In this document: piece after piece, positions 1 through 8,438 of the stretch
Layout: each line of letters opens with the position of its first letter
How positions within the stretch are numbered: position 1 is the stretch's first letter
From: Limosilactobacillus caecicola
GTDB taxonomy: Bacteria; Bacillota; Bacilli; Lactobacillales; Lactobacillaceae
Direction of reading: 5' to 3'
Assembly (NCBI RefSeq): GCF_943192935.1
Contig: NZ_CALPCI010000001.1
Location: forward strand, 372,001 to 436,000
Length of the DNA: 64,000 bases
Position numbers and translations under genes: made by a program
The notes under the pieces: generated by a model
What the model was told of the DNA's origin: nothing
Databases searched by the model: none
What the model saw: the letters and a program-made list of their open reading frames with translations, nothing else

Positions 1-1953
1 TTTAGCTGCCCGCCGTGCCGGCAGTAATGCGGCCAAGAAGGAAATGACCAACGCCGCTACAAAGGCAAAAATGACGTTACCGACCGTTAATTGGATGATA
101 TTGTACTTAATCAATCCATACAGGGCGCTGTTGATTCCCCACGTGGCCAACAATGTAATGACTAACGCTAAGACCGCCGCGAAGAGACCGATTAAAATCG
201 ATTCCGATGTGAACAACCGGCGGATATCAACCTTCCGTTCACCCAGAGCCCGTAAAATCCCGATTTCCTTCGTCCGTTCGGAGACTGACATGTACATCGT
301 CACGATGATCATGAGGGCCGAAACCAGTAACGAGACAGCCGCCACGCCAGACAGGACGTTGGAAGCCAACTTCACGTAACGGTTAATCCGCTTTAACATG
401 GAGCCAACGGTGATTGAACCAAAGATCCGTTTGTTACCAGACCGGAGGCCATCAATCCTGTTGGCCACCGTTTGCACTTGATTAAAATTCTTGACCTTGA
501 CCGCGAGGAAGTTTGGCCGGTCATCAGCGTTTTGTTTCTTTATTGCCTGACGAATCGTTTCGTAGTTTACAGCTGAACCACCGGCAGTCGAACTATCAAC
601 GAGGCCAACGACTTTCACTGGCACACTGATGGCAACCGGTTGGCCATTCCCGTCGACCCAGTTAAAGGACAGGGTCATCTTTTTACCAATAATCTTTTGG
701 TAGTTTTTCGCTCCCATAAACTGGGCAGCTTCTTGTTTGCCAATCACGATTTCGCCTTGTTTTGGCGCGTGCCCCTTCTTCAAAGAGCTCTTTTTATCCA
801 TCGCGTTCCACGTGCTAAGGCTCGAGCCACTTTGGGTTTTCCCACTGCTAGTAAGCTCTAAACGATACGTTGGCAATGTGTAACCCTTTTCGACGCTTTG
901 GACACCCTTTAACTTGGCCACCCGTTGAACTTGTTGGTTATCAATCAAGCCCGCTTGCGGATCACCAGCAATATTTTGGAAGGTCTCCAATAATTCCTGC
1001 TGGTTCATCTTTTTTCCGGTCGTGTTTTTAAGAACTTGGATCACCCGGGGATTGGCAATCGAGTTGACTTGGTCTTGAATATAACCGTTGACCCCGTTAC
1101 CCAGGCCACTAAAGATCATCACGGCAAAGAGGCCGATGGCGACCCCTAGCATAATTAAGGAATTCCGCCAGAAGTTATACATCAAATGCTTAAACGAAAA
1201 GCTGTAGCTGGCACGAGCTGGCAATTTCTGGGCTTGAATGTGGGTGGGATCTTCCGGAATCGGGTATGGATCCTTTAGGTGTTCGTCACGATCAATTTTC
1301 CCATCTTCCATGTGGACGATCCGGGTCCCGTGATTGGCCACCTCTGAGGAGTGCGTGACCGCAATCACTAATTTCCCGTCTTTGGCTATTTCATCCATTA
1401 ATTCGAGAACTTCTTGCGTGTTTTTGGAGTCCAGGGCGCCCGTTGGTTCATCAGCGATAATGATTTGGGGATCACTGGCCAGCGCACGGGCAATCGCCAC
1501 CCGTTGCTTTTGACCACCGGAAAGTTGCTTCGGGTACTTCCGAATTTGATCTGCAAGGCCCACTTTTTTCAGCAAACCTTCTGCCCGGGCCTTCTTTTCA
1601 GCAGCAGACAATGTGGTCATGTCCAGTGATACCAACACGTTATCCAGCACGGTCAGGTGCGGGATGAGGTTGTATGATTGATAGATATGACCAATTGTGG
1701 ATCGGCGGTATTCGTCAAGTTGCTTTTCATTTCGGTGGTCCAGCACCTTACCGTCAACGATGACTTGACCATCAAATTCACGATCGAGCCCCCCGACGAT
1801 GTTCATCAAGGTTGATTTACCACCACCAGATTCTCCAAGAATCGAGACAAATTCGCCCTTATCAAAGTTCAAATCGATTCCCTTTAAAACGGGAAATTCA
1901 TCATTTCCCAGGAAATAAGATTTGAAAATCTGGTGTAGTTCTAAAAATACCAT
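1..1953 (-). CDS. MacB-type ABC transporter, fused ATPase-permease (3' end outside window)
   Basis: An open frame runs from an ATG at 1953 with an AGGAGGGT Shine-Dalgarno to the left edge, so the C-terminus is missing; 651 codons are visible. An N-terminal ABC ATPase comes first, with Walker A GESGGGKST at about residues 40-48, signature LSGGQKQRV and Walker B IIIADEPT. A transmembrane helix near residue 270, a long extracytoplasmic MacB-like region and FtsX-type membrane helices after about residue 560 follow. The last visible residues are LPARRAAK, typical of FtsX-type permeases close to their end. Family members export peptides, antibiotics or envelope factors; the substrate here is unknown. 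It starts 22 nt after the preceding hrtA-like gene and is probably the last gene of that TetR-led operon. Confidence 0.9.
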   Translation of the reverse strand, partial: MVFLELHQIFKSYFLGNDEFPVLKGIDLNFDKGEFVSILGESGGGKSTLMNIVGGLDREFDGQVIVDGKVLDHRNEKQLDEYRRSTIGHIYQSYNLIPHLTVLDNVLVSLDMTTLSAAEKKARAEGLLKKVGLADQIRKYPKQLSGGQKQRVAIARALASDPQIIIADEPTGALDSKNTQEVLELMDEIAKDGKLVIAVTHSSEVANHGTRIVHMEDGKIDRDEHLKDPYPIPEDPTHIQAQKLPARASYSFSFKHLMYNFWRNSLIMLGVAIGLFAVMIFSGLGNGVNGYIQDQVNSIANPRVIQVLKNTTGKKMNQQELLETFQNIAGDPQAGLIDNQQVQRVAKLKGVQSVEKGYTLPTYRLELTSSGKTQSGSSLSTWNAMDKKSSLKKGHAPKQGEIVIGKQEAAQFMGAKNYQKIIGKKMTLSFNWVDGNGQPVAISVPVKVVGLVDSSTAGGSAVNYETIRQAIKKQNADDRPNFLAVKVKNFNQVQTVANRIDGLRSGNKRIFGSITVGSMLKRINRYVKLASNVLSGVAAVSLLVSALMIIVTMYMSVSERTKEIGILRALGERKVDIRRLFTSESILIGLFAAVLALVITLLATWGINSALYGLIKYNIIQLTVGNVIFAFVAALVISFLAALLPARRAAK

Positions 1954-1975
1954 GGTACCCTCCTACTGTTCCTAC

Positions 1976-2650
1976 TTACTTGGTTTGTTTAATTTTACCA
2001 TCATTAATTTCAAAAATGCGATCGGCATATTCCTTCAATCGCAAATCGTGAGTGACCACGAGGACGGTTTTATGTTTTTTCTTCGCTAACATTTTAAATT
2101 CTCGACCGACGGCAGCGCCACGGACGCTGTCCAGGGCCGCAGTTGGTTCATCAGCAAGCAAAATCGCTGGGTTTGTGTAGAGGGCCCGAGCCACCGCGAC
2201 TCGCTGGTTTTGACCACCAGATAATTGATCCGGGTACTGATTTTTTAACTGGTCAATATCCAATTCCTGGAGTAGTTGGTCCAATTCTTGCGGTGACAAG
2301 TTTCCCTTTGGTCGGACACGGTCAACAAGCTGAAATTGTTCAGCCACCGTGAGGTACGGCAGCAAGTTGTATGACTGCAACACAAAACCAATTTTGTTTA
2401 ACCGCAGCTGGTCGAGTTCCCGAGAACTGAGGTTGCTAATGTCCTGTCCATCAATGAAGACCTGTCCTGAGCTTGGCCGCCGGAGGCCGCCCGCAATGGT
2501 TAAAAACGTACTCTTTCCGGAACCGGACGGCCCCAAAATCAGGGTTAATTCGCCTGGTTCTGCTTGAAAATTAATTGCCGTCAGTGCTTGAACTTGCCCG
2601 ACTCCTTTCCCAAAGGAGCGGTTGACATCTTTTAATTCAATAGTTGCCAT
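1976..2650 (-). CDS. hrtA: ABC transporter ATP-binding protein, HrtA/LolD-like
   Basis: This 224-residue ATPase has Walker A GPSGSGKST, signature LSGGQNQRVAVARAL, Walker B ILLADEPTAALD and a switch His in VVTHD. The length and sequence type fit the MacB/LolD/HrtA group that powers FtsX-like permeases. It lies 11 nt after the permease gene, and with the TetR gene gives the order regulator-permease-ATPase known for the heme-regulated transporter hrtRBA of Lactococcus lactis. Heme export is inferred from this order and from operator similarity, not from a heme-binding motif. The assignment as an ABC ATPase is secure; the symbol is tentative. Confidence 0.85.
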   Translation of the reverse strand: MATIELKDVNRSFGKGVGQVQALTAINFQAEPGELTLILGPSGSGKSTFLTIAGGLRRPSSGQVFIDGQDISNLSSRELDQLRLNKIGFVLQSYNLLPYLTVAEQFQLVDRVRPKGNLSPQELDQLLQELDIDQLKNQYPDQLSGGQNQRVAVARALYTNPAILLADEPTAALDSVRGAAVGREFKMLAKKKHKTVLVVTHDLRLKEYADRIFEINDGKIKQTK

Positions 2651-2661
2651 GGATATCCCTC

Positions 2662-3720
2662 CTAGATTGCGTCAACTGGATCAATTTTGGTGATAATCCG
2701 TACTGGAAGTAAAGCCCCAATTGTCCCCAAAATTACCAAACTGCAGCCGATCAGCAGCGTTAATGGCCATTTAATCAGCATCGGCACCGCAGCTGGGATA
2801 GCCAAGGACGTGCCAAACGTGAGCACTAGGCCGATGACGACCCCCGCAACCATCAAAATAATGGCTTCAGCAAGGGTTCCCCAGACCAAGGTCTTGACCG
2901 GGATCCCCTGCGCCCGCAGGACGGCGTATTCAGGCAACTTTTGCATCGTTAAAATATAGAGGAAAACCGCGATCACGATCAGTGAAATCACCATTAAGAA
3001 GCCAATCATGAATTCAAAGGTCACGTTTTGAGCCGAGTAGCCCGGTAATTTTTGAATAAATTGGTTGACCGAGTAACGCGCTAACTGCCGATGATGGCTT
3101 GCCGAAAGGGAACGATCAGACAAAATTCCACTCGCCACGAACTGGTTGCTGGTGCCCTTGAGCTCTTGCCACGTACTTAAAGAACCAATGGCTAACGAAG
3201 CAATGTTCAATTGGGCGTCTTTAACAAACCCAACTACCCGGTAAGTGGTTGACTGGGAGTTCAACTTGACGTGACTGCCGACTTTGTAACCCTTATCCTT
3301 CAATGATTCATCCAGAACAATTTCGTGGGCCTTGGTTGGCTTCCGTCCCTCGGTAATCTTTAATTTATTACGGTAAATATATTGAGATTTTGACAGACCC
3401 ATAAACTGGATTGATTGCTTCGCTTCGTGACCAGAGGTCTTCCGTAAAACGACCGGAACGGTCCCGACAAGGGCTTCATGGGAATTCATTTTTCCAGCCT
3501 GTTGTTTAGAAATCAATGACTGGCTCAGGTTTTCGTTGGCATCCTTATTTAAATAGACGGTCTGGGTATCCCAACTCTTGATCGCCGCAGTATTTTCATT
3601 GGCTAACCCCAACATCAGCCCCACTAACATGAACATCAGGTAACCAATGAGGGCTACCATTCCAATAATTAAGCCATAATGCAGCTTATTATGCTTAATT
3701 TCTCGAATCGCTAAAAACAT
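2662..3720 (-). CDS. hrtB: FtsX-like ABC transporter permease, HrtB-like
   Basis: The 352-residue membrane protein begins MFLAIREIKHNKLHYG, a start typical of HrtB/DevC-type permeases. One N-terminal membrane segment (about 15-40) is followed by a roughly 200-residue extracytoplasmic domain and three C-terminal segments (about 235-260, 285-310 and 320-340), the standard FtsX layout. It would form a dimer driven by the adjacent ATPase. The gene starts 2 nt after the TetR stop codon, so it is translationally close-coupled in one operon. In known systems this class extrudes heme from the membrane; that role is inferred here. Confidence 0.85.
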   Translation of the reverse strand: MFLAIREIKHNKLHYGLIIGMVALIGYLMFMLVGLMLGLANENTAAIKSWDTQTVYLNKDANENLSQSLISKQQAGKMNSHEALVGTVPVVLRKTSGHEAKQSIQFMGLSKSQYIYRNKLKITEGRKPTKAHEIVLDESLKDKGYKVGSHVKLNSQSTTYRVVGFVKDAQLNIASLAIGSLSTWQELKGTSNQFVASGILSDRSLSASHHRQLARYSVNQFIQKLPGYSAQNVTFEFMIGFLMVISLIVIAVFLYILTMQKLPEYAVLRAQGIPVKTLVWGTLAEAIILMVAGVVIGLVLTFGTSLAIPAAVPMLIKWPLTLLIGCSLVILGTIGALLPVRIITKIDPVDAI

Positions 3721-3722
3721 GC

Positions 3723-4241
3723 TTAACCTCCAATGATGTTATTTAATGCTTCCTGTAACCGGTCCAGAACGACATCCTGCTGGTCAGGACTGAGGAGACA
3801 CTCCTTAATCGCCTGATGACAAAGGACCATCACCGCCCACTGAGTGCCGGTAATCCCTGGGACAGGATAATGAGCGCTACTCTGCATGGCGAGGAGTCCC
3901 TCATTTGCTCCATAAAACATCTTAATAAATGGCCGGTAATCACTCTGGTGGATCCGGACCATTAATTGACGAATGGCTTCCAGATAATCCGCGGTTTGCC
4001 CATGCATAAATTCGGTCGAATGAATATTTAGGTCGACCATCACCGTTTTGAGGAGCCACTGGTAGGCATCGACCAGATCCGGAAAATACTTATAAAAGGT
4101 CCCGCGCGCCACGCCAGCAGATTTAACAATCCGTGCGACTTGGGCCGTTGCTAAACTATGGGCGCTAAACTCCGTCAAAAGCGCTCGCTTCATATTCGCT
4201 TTTTTCGTTGGTGGTAAATTTTCAAAAGTGCTTGATGGCAA
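3723..4241 (-). CDS. hrtR: TetR/AcrR-family regulator, HrtR-like
   Basis: The 172-residue protein has an N-terminal TetR helix-turn-helix, roughly residues 15-60, ending in the characteristic GVARGTFYKYFPD recognition segment. The C-terminal ligand domain is divergent. The start is a TTG at 4241 preceded by AAGGAGG; no good ATG is available. It is first in the operon ahead of hrtB-hrtA-like genes, and two inverted repeats related to the lactococcal HrtR operator flank its own promoter, so autorepression of the whole operon is likely. A drug-sensing TetR repressor is the main alternative. Confidence 0.8.
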   Translation of the reverse strand: MPSSTFENLPPTKKANMKRALLTEFSAHSLATAQVARIVKSAGVARGTFYKYFPDLVDAYQWLLKTVMVDLNIHSTEFMHGQTADYLEAIRQLMVRIHQSDYRPFIKMFYGANEGLLAMQSSAHYPVPGITGTQWAVMVLCHQAIKECLLSPDQQDVVLDRLQEALNNIIGG

Positions 4242-4256
4242 ACTCTCCGCCTCCTT

Positions 4257-4316
4257 GGTGACACCACGTCACCAGATTTTTCCTAACAGCATACCAGCAA
4301 AGTGACACCGTCTCAA
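4257..4316 (-). promoter_or_regulatory. Promoter and two operator-like repeats for the TetR/ABC operon
   Basis: On the minus strand a -35 TTGAGA (4316-4311) and a -10 TATGCT (4293-4288) are separated by 17 nt. An inverted repeat GGTGAC-5 nt-GTCACC occupies 4257-4273 just downstream. A second imperfect repeat, GTGACACCGTCTCAA at 4302-4316, overlaps the -35 box. Both share TGACAC. The second matches 11 of 15 and the first 10 of 15 positions of the L. lactis HrtR site ATGACACAGTGTCAT (recalled from the literature). Confidence 0.7.
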
Positions 4317-4324
4317 TCACCGGC

Positions 4325-4356
4325 AAAAAAAAATCGGCCATCACAGATGACCGATT
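4325..4356 (-). terminator. Intrinsic terminator of the zinc alcohol dehydrogenase gene
   Basis: An 11-bp stem with one G-U pair and a 3-nt loop is followed on the minus strand by a run of seven to eight T. It lies directly after the dehydrogenase stop codon. Confidence 0.85.
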
Positions 4357-4383
4357 AATTTTACTAATGGGCATTACTGAAGG

Positions 4384-5394
4384 TTAGGCTTCTTCACCGC
4401 CGACCTTAACGATCGCCTTAGAAACCTTGCCTAACTTACCACTGACGAAGTCTTCCACACCATTTAAGTCTAATTCGTGGGAGAAGAGTGGCAGTGGGTC
4501 AACAGTACCAGATGCTAACAGAGCAATTGAATCTTCGAACGTGTAAGGGTTAATGAAGGCACCTTGGATCGTCAATTGCTTCTTGAAGACGTCGTAAGTG
4601 TTCACGGAGAACTTGTCGTCAGGGTTACCAACACCGAACATCAAAACTTGGGCACCCTTGGCAGCAGCGTCAAGAGCTTGTTCTTGAGTTGCAGGCAAAC
4701 CAACGGCTTCCACTACGATGTCGTAATGATCAGCTGGAATGTCTTCCTTAGTGGTGTTAATCGTCTTCACACCAAAGTGCTTACGGTTGTTTTCAAGCTT
4801 TTCGTCAGAACGACCGGCTAAGGTAACTTCGTGAACACCACGAGCCTTTAAAATTTGGGCAAAGAGTTGACCTTCGAAACCGTCACCTAAGACCAAAGCA
4901 GTTTGGTATGGGTGAGTTTCAAGCAAATCAACCCCGTGCATTGCACATGAGATTGGTTCTACAACGGCAGCAGCCTTTAATGAAACATCATCAGGAATTG
5001 GGTAAACAACCCTTGCTGGAGCAGTGAAGTATTCTTCAAAACCACCATCACGAGTAACACCAACGGCGTCCAAGTTTTCACACAGTTCAGGACGTTGAGT
5101 CCGGCAGTATTCACATTGGCCACAGTAGATGTTTGGGTCAACAGTTACCCGGTCACCTGGTTTAACGTTTGTCACAGCAGAACCAACTTTGGTAACGACA
5201 CCAGAGTTTTCGTGTCCCAAAACGATTGGTGGAACAGCTTCTGCAGAACCTGGTAAACCAGCGTACAACGCCTTGTCAGTACCACAGATACCGGCGTAAG
5301 CCGTGTGGATCAAGACTTCGTCAGGCTTGATTTCGGGAACTTCGTAATCTTCAACTTTAAGGTCTTTAAGACCTTCTAAAACTAATGCCTTCAT
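4384..5394 (-). CDS. Zinc-dependent medium-chain alcohol dehydrogenase
   Basis: The 336-residue enzyme is a medium-chain dehydrogenase. Catalytic zinc ligands C37, H61/E62 and E146 and the structural-zinc cysteines C91, C94, C97 and C105 are all present. The nucleotide-binding turn reads GDGFEG at 170-175 in place of the usual GxGxxG, which is unusual and may alter cofactor fit. It belongs to the polyol/threonine/butanediol-type zinc dehydrogenases that oxidise secondary alcohols with NAD(P); the substrate cannot be named. It is monocistronic, with a strong promoter and its own terminator. An operator-like palindrome in the promoter suggests carbon-source control. Confidence 0.9.
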   Translation of the reverse strand: MKALVLEGLKDLKVEDYEVPEIKPDEVLIHTAYAGICGTDKALYAGLPGSAEAVPPIVLGHENSGVVTKVGSAVTNVKPGDRVTVDPNIYCGQCEYCRTQRPELCENLDAVGVTRDGGFEEYFTAPARVVYPIPDDVSLKAAAVVEPISCAMHGVDLLETHPYQTALVLGDGFEGQLFAQILKARGVHEVTLAGRSDEKLENNRKHFGVKTINTTKEDIPADHYDIVVEAVGLPATQEQALDAAAKGAQVLMFGVGNPDDKFSVNTYDVFKKQLTIQGAFINPYTFEDSIALLASGTVDPLPLFSHELDLNGVEDFVSGKLGKVSKAIVKVGGEEA

Positions 5395-5436
5395 GAGTAG
5401 AATACCTCTCTTGTGAATAGTTTAATTTACCCCGTT

Positions 5437-5465
5437 AGTATATGAAAAAGCGCTTCAATTGTCAA
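5437..5465 (-). promoter_or_regulatory. Promoter with palindrome (possible cre) for the alcohol dehydrogenase
   Basis: Minus-strand TTGACA (5465-5460) and TATACT (5442-5437) are separated by exactly 17 nt. The spacer contains TGAAAAAGCGCTTCA (5443-5457), which resembles a CcpA cre site with one extra base, so repression by CcpA is plausible but unproven. Confidence 0.75.
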
Positions 5466-5588
5466 ACGATTGTCAGTAAATTTTAAATTAATTTGGCAAG
5501 TTTCTTTTTAAATGTGAAATTTTGCATAAGTGAAGAATTTTCCCCACCCAAAAAGTCGCCTGTATTGCCGAAAATTGGGCATTTTCCA

Positions 5589-5672
5589 TTGCGTTACTTA
5601 AATTTTTATGCTAACCTAACAAAGGTGTTCAAATGGATTAATTTTTCACTCCGGACATACCTTATTAGCATA
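5589..5672 (+). promoter_or_regulatory. mntH upstream region with possible metalloregulator sites
   Basis: TATGCTAA (5607-5614) and its exact inverse TTAGCATA (5665-5672) bracket the region 5' of mntH. The first copy runs into CTAACCTAA, which resembles half of a DtxR-family operator. Manganese-responsive MntR belongs to that family. No strong -35/-10 pair was found, so the exact promoter is open. Confidence 0.3.
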
Positions 5673-5694
5673 CGAAAGAAAGGGAGGATTTGGC

Positions 5695-7281
5695 GTGGCA
5701 AACACAAAAAATCAACACCGTAAACATAAACTGATTGAATATGCGAACGGTAAATCTCTAGAGGAAATCAACGGCACAGTTGAGGTTCCTCATGGTAAAG
5801 GATTCTGGCGAACACTCTTCGCTTACTCCGGACCTGGTGCTCTCGTAGCCGTTGGTTATATGGATCCTGGTAACTGGTCAACTTCGATTACCGGGGGGCA
5901 AAGCTTCCAATATACCTTGATGACGACCATCCTGATTTCAAGTTTGATTGCGATGTTACTGCAAAACATGGCGGCTAAACTTGGTATCGTAAGTCAAATG
6001 GACCTCGCACAGGCCATTCGTGCTCGTACAGGGAAGGCCTTAGGAATTATTCTTTGGATCATGACCGAACTTGCCATTATGGCAACCGATATTGCGGAAG
6101 TTATTGGTGCGGCAATTGCCTTGAATCTATTATTCCATATTCCATTAATTCCGGCGGTCTTCATCACCGTCCTGGACGTCCTGGTTCTCTTGCTCTTAAC
6201 CAAAATCGGCTTCCGAAAAATCGAAGCAATCGTAGCGTGCCTAATCTTGGTCATCCTCTTTGTCTTCGCATACGAAGTGGCATTGTCCAAGCCAGCCTGG
6301 GGCAGTGTCTTCATGGGCCTGATTCCTTCTGAAAAGGCCATTGCCAAGGGCCCAATTGTTGGGGGGATTTCCCCATTAACTGGTTCACTGGGGATCATCG
6401 GGGCGACGGTCATGCCGCACAACCTCTATCTCCACTCGGCAATTTCGCAAACCCGGAAGTTGGATCATTCCAATTACGATGACATTAAACAAACCGTCCG
6501 TTTTACAATGTGGGATTCTAATATCCAATTGAGTTTGGCATTCATCGTCAACGCCCTCCTCTTAATCATGGGGGTCGCTGTCTTCAAGAGCGGTGCTGTT
6601 CAGGACAGTTCTTTCTTCGGCCTTTACGAAGCGCTGAATAACACTTCGATGCTGAGTAATCCGATTTTGATCAGCGTTGCCAAGTCCGGGGTTCTTTCCA
6701 CCCTATTTGCGGTGGCCCTGTTGGCCTCTGGTCAAAATTCAACCATTACTGGGACCCTGACTGGTCAAGTCATCATGGAAGGGTTTGTCCACATGAAGAT
6801 GCCACTCTGGGCACGGCGGTTAATTACCCGGTTACTTTCCGTAGTTCCCGTACTCCTCTGTGTGGCCTTCACCGCTCGGGATACCGAAACTCAACAACAC
6901 GTGGCGTTGAACCTTTTGATGGAAAACTCACAAGTCTTCCTGGCCTTCGCCCTCCCATTCTCCATGTTGCCATTACTACTGATGACCAACAGTAAGTCAG
7001 AAATGGGGCAATTCCGTAACCATGTCGTTACCCGGATTTTAGGTTGGATTGCGGTGCTAGCACTGACATTCCTGAACTTATACAACCTTCCCCAAACATT
7101 TGAAGGCTTTGGTATTTGGAATAAAGGCACCTCAGATGTGTTGGCATGGATCTCCATCATTGTTATCCTGGTCCTGCTGGTTTGGACCAGTGTTGAGATG
7201 GTGATTGGTGACCACCGCTTGGCCAAACAACACAAGGGTCATGCTTGGGATCAGTCAGCTGCTGAAGAAGAAGCTAATTAA
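5695..7281 (+). CDS. mntH: NRAMP-family Mn2+/H+ transporter MntH
   Basis: The 528-residue protein carries the NRAMP hallmarks: helix-1 motif GYMDPGNWST around residue 55, metal-coordinating and shape-forming, and helix-6 motif MPHNLYLHS around residue 240. About eleven to twelve hydrophobic helices follow one another with a short hydrophilic N-terminus. It imports Mn2+ (possibly Fe2+) with protons across the cytoplasmic membrane; lactobacilli rely on manganese for oxidant defence. The start is a GTG at 5695 after AAGGGAGG. It stands alone with its own terminator. Homologous copies are frequent in lactobacilli, so paralogues elsewhere are likely. Confidence 0.95.
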   Translation: MANTKNQHRKHKLIEYANGKSLEEINGTVEVPHGKGFWRTLFAYSGPGALVAVGYMDPGNWSTSITGGQSFQYTLMTTILISSLIAMLLQNMAAKLGIVSQMDLAQAIRARTGKALGIILWIMTELAIMATDIAEVIGAAIALNLLFHIPLIPAVFITVLDVLVLLLLTKIGFRKIEAIVACLILVILFVFAYEVALSKPAWGSVFMGLIPSEKAIAKGPIVGGISPLTGSLGIIGATVMPHNLYLHSAISQTRKLDHSNYDDIKQTVRFTMWDSNIQLSLAFIVNALLLIMGVAVFKSGAVQDSSFFGLYEALNNTSMLSNPILISVAKSGVLSTLFAVALLASGQNSTITGTLTGQVIMEGFVHMKMPLWARRLITRLLSVVPVLLCVAFTARDTETQQHVALNLLMENSQVFLAFALPFSMLPLLLMTNSKSEMGQFRNHVVTRILGWIAVLALTFLNLYNLPQTFEGFGIWNKGTSDVLAWISIIVILVLLVWTSVEMVIGDHRLAKQHKGHAWDQSAAEEEAN

Positions 7282-7286
7282 TCAAA

Positions 7287-7321
7287 TAAAACGTTGTGCG
7301 TCAGCACAGCGTTTTATTTTT
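7287..7321 (+). terminator. Intrinsic terminator of mntH
   Basis: A 13-bp stem containing one G-U pair and a GTCA loop ends in TTTTATTTTTA. It follows the mntH stop by a few bases. Confidence 0.85.
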
Positions 7322-7425
7322 AGTAATGTTTCAAGTCCTTTTTCGCTTGTCTTCGCTGATAATGTTATAATATCAAAAAGCATTTTCGGTAATCATCCTT
7401 GCCGAAATCAATTGAGGTGAAAGCA

Positions 7426-8112
7426 TTGGATAATAATAATCGTAATCGCGACGAGCAAAAACACCTGAGTCGGGTTGAATTATACGATACCCCGCAAAGT
7501 CGCAAGAAACCAAAACGGTCCCTATTTGGTCGCAAGTCAAAATCACGGTCTGCCGTGAACCCGACTGCCCAACCCATTCAGGGAAGCAACTCAATGAGTC
7601 GCTCCAGTATGAATACAGCCAAAAAGGGTTCCCGCCCGAAAAAGCCGCGCAGCAAAAAGCGCAATGGGCGAGTTTACAAAATAATTCTCGCCATCCTGCT
7701 GGGAATTTTGGTCATCATGATCATTATCTTTGCGATCCGGCAACAGAACCCTATTAATACGGATACCGATACGACCGTTTCATCAAGTTCCTCCAGCAGT
7801 TCATCGCACAAAAAGCACCATAAGCGTCATTCATCATCCAGTTCTAGTTATGATACTGATGATGACAACCAGGCAACTTATGAAATTCAATCGCCAAGTT
7901 CAGGCACTAACAACTCAACCACCACAACGACTACTGACGGCAATACTAGTCGCAGCAACCAAGGTGACCAATCACAAAATAATACTACTCAGCAAAATAA
8001 CGGTGGCCAAAGTCAATCCACCACGCAAAGCCAAGGCAACAGTGGTACGGGTACCCAATCTGAGAATACCGGTAGCGGCAGTACTGGTTCCACAGGTGGC
8101 AATCAACAATAA
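7426..8112 (+). CDS. Ser/Thr-rich single-span membrane protein of unknown function
   Basis: The preferred start is TTG at 7426, six bases after TTGAGGTGA; an in-frame TTG at 7399 lacks a ribosome site. An extended -10 TGTTATAAT ends at 7371. The product is about 228 residues. Its first 85 or so are very basic (many Arg/Lys), then comes one strong transmembrane helix around 90-112, then an extracytoplasmic tail of Ser runs, a His/Lys patch and Asn/Gln/Thr/Gly/Ser repeats. Topology should be N-in, with a disordered outside tail. No LPXTG, LysM or enzyme motif is present. It resembles anchoring or divisome accessory proteins in shape only; function is not known. Confidence 0.75.
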   Translation: MDNNNRNRDEQKHLSRVELYDTPQSRKKPKRSLFGRKSKSRSAVNPTAQPIQGSNSMSRSSMNTAKKGSRPKKPRSKKRNGRVYKIILAILLGILVIMIIIFAIRQQNPINTDTDTTVSSSSSSSSSHKKHHKRHSSSSSSYDTDDDNQATYEIQSPSSGTNNSTTTTTTDGNTSRSNQGDQSQNNTTQQNNGGQSQSTTQSQGNSGTGTQSENTGSGSTGSTGGNQQ

Positions 8113-8136
8113 AATTAGAATTTTTTCATTTGGGTC

Positions 8137-8165
8137 TTGACAGGGAAATTCCCCACGAATATAAT
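8137..8165 (+). promoter_or_regulatory. Promoter of the thrS T-box transcript
   Basis: Consensus TTGACA (8137-8142) and TATAAT (8160-8165) are spaced by 17 nt. They lie just 5' of the T-box leader. Confidence 0.9.
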
Positions 8166-8171
8166 CAGCAT

Positions 8172-8414
8172 TAACTAAAGGACAAGCCCCATTGCTTTCC
8201 TACCCAGCGAGTGATTCATTAGTGGAAGAATCATTAGTGACGGTAATGGCGGTACCACCTTTAAACACTTCCCTCCGAAATAAGGAGGAGCGGGTCGTGT
8301 CCGTTACAACACCTAAGAGAGAGTTTTTGATAACTCTGAACATGGGTGGAACCACGCTGATTTTGTTAAACCGACGTCCCTAGTATCGTGAAGCGGTACT
8401 AGGGACGTTTTTTT
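8172..8414 (+). promoter_or_regulatory. T-box riboswitch controlling thrS
   Basis: The leader contains the T-box core GGGTGGAACCACG at 8344-8356. A strong terminator stem follows, arms 8374-8385 and 8397-8408, with a T run. Uncharged tRNA should pair with the T-box bulge and stop terminator formation. The threonine specificity is inferred from the downstream gene; an ACC in the GGTACCACC segment near 8250 is a candidate specifier but the stem I fold was not resolved. Confidence 0.9.
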
Positions 8415-8438
8415 ATTTAGATAAAGGAGAGATTAATT

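Noticed and set aside
5493-5723. Plus-strand frame of 76 codons before mntH
   Set aside because: It overlaps the mntH start, has no ribosome site and the translation has no protein-like features; the region carries the promoter.
7730-8140. Alternative reading frame inside the Ser-rich protein gene
   Set aside because: It is a shadow of low-complexity codons without a start signal.
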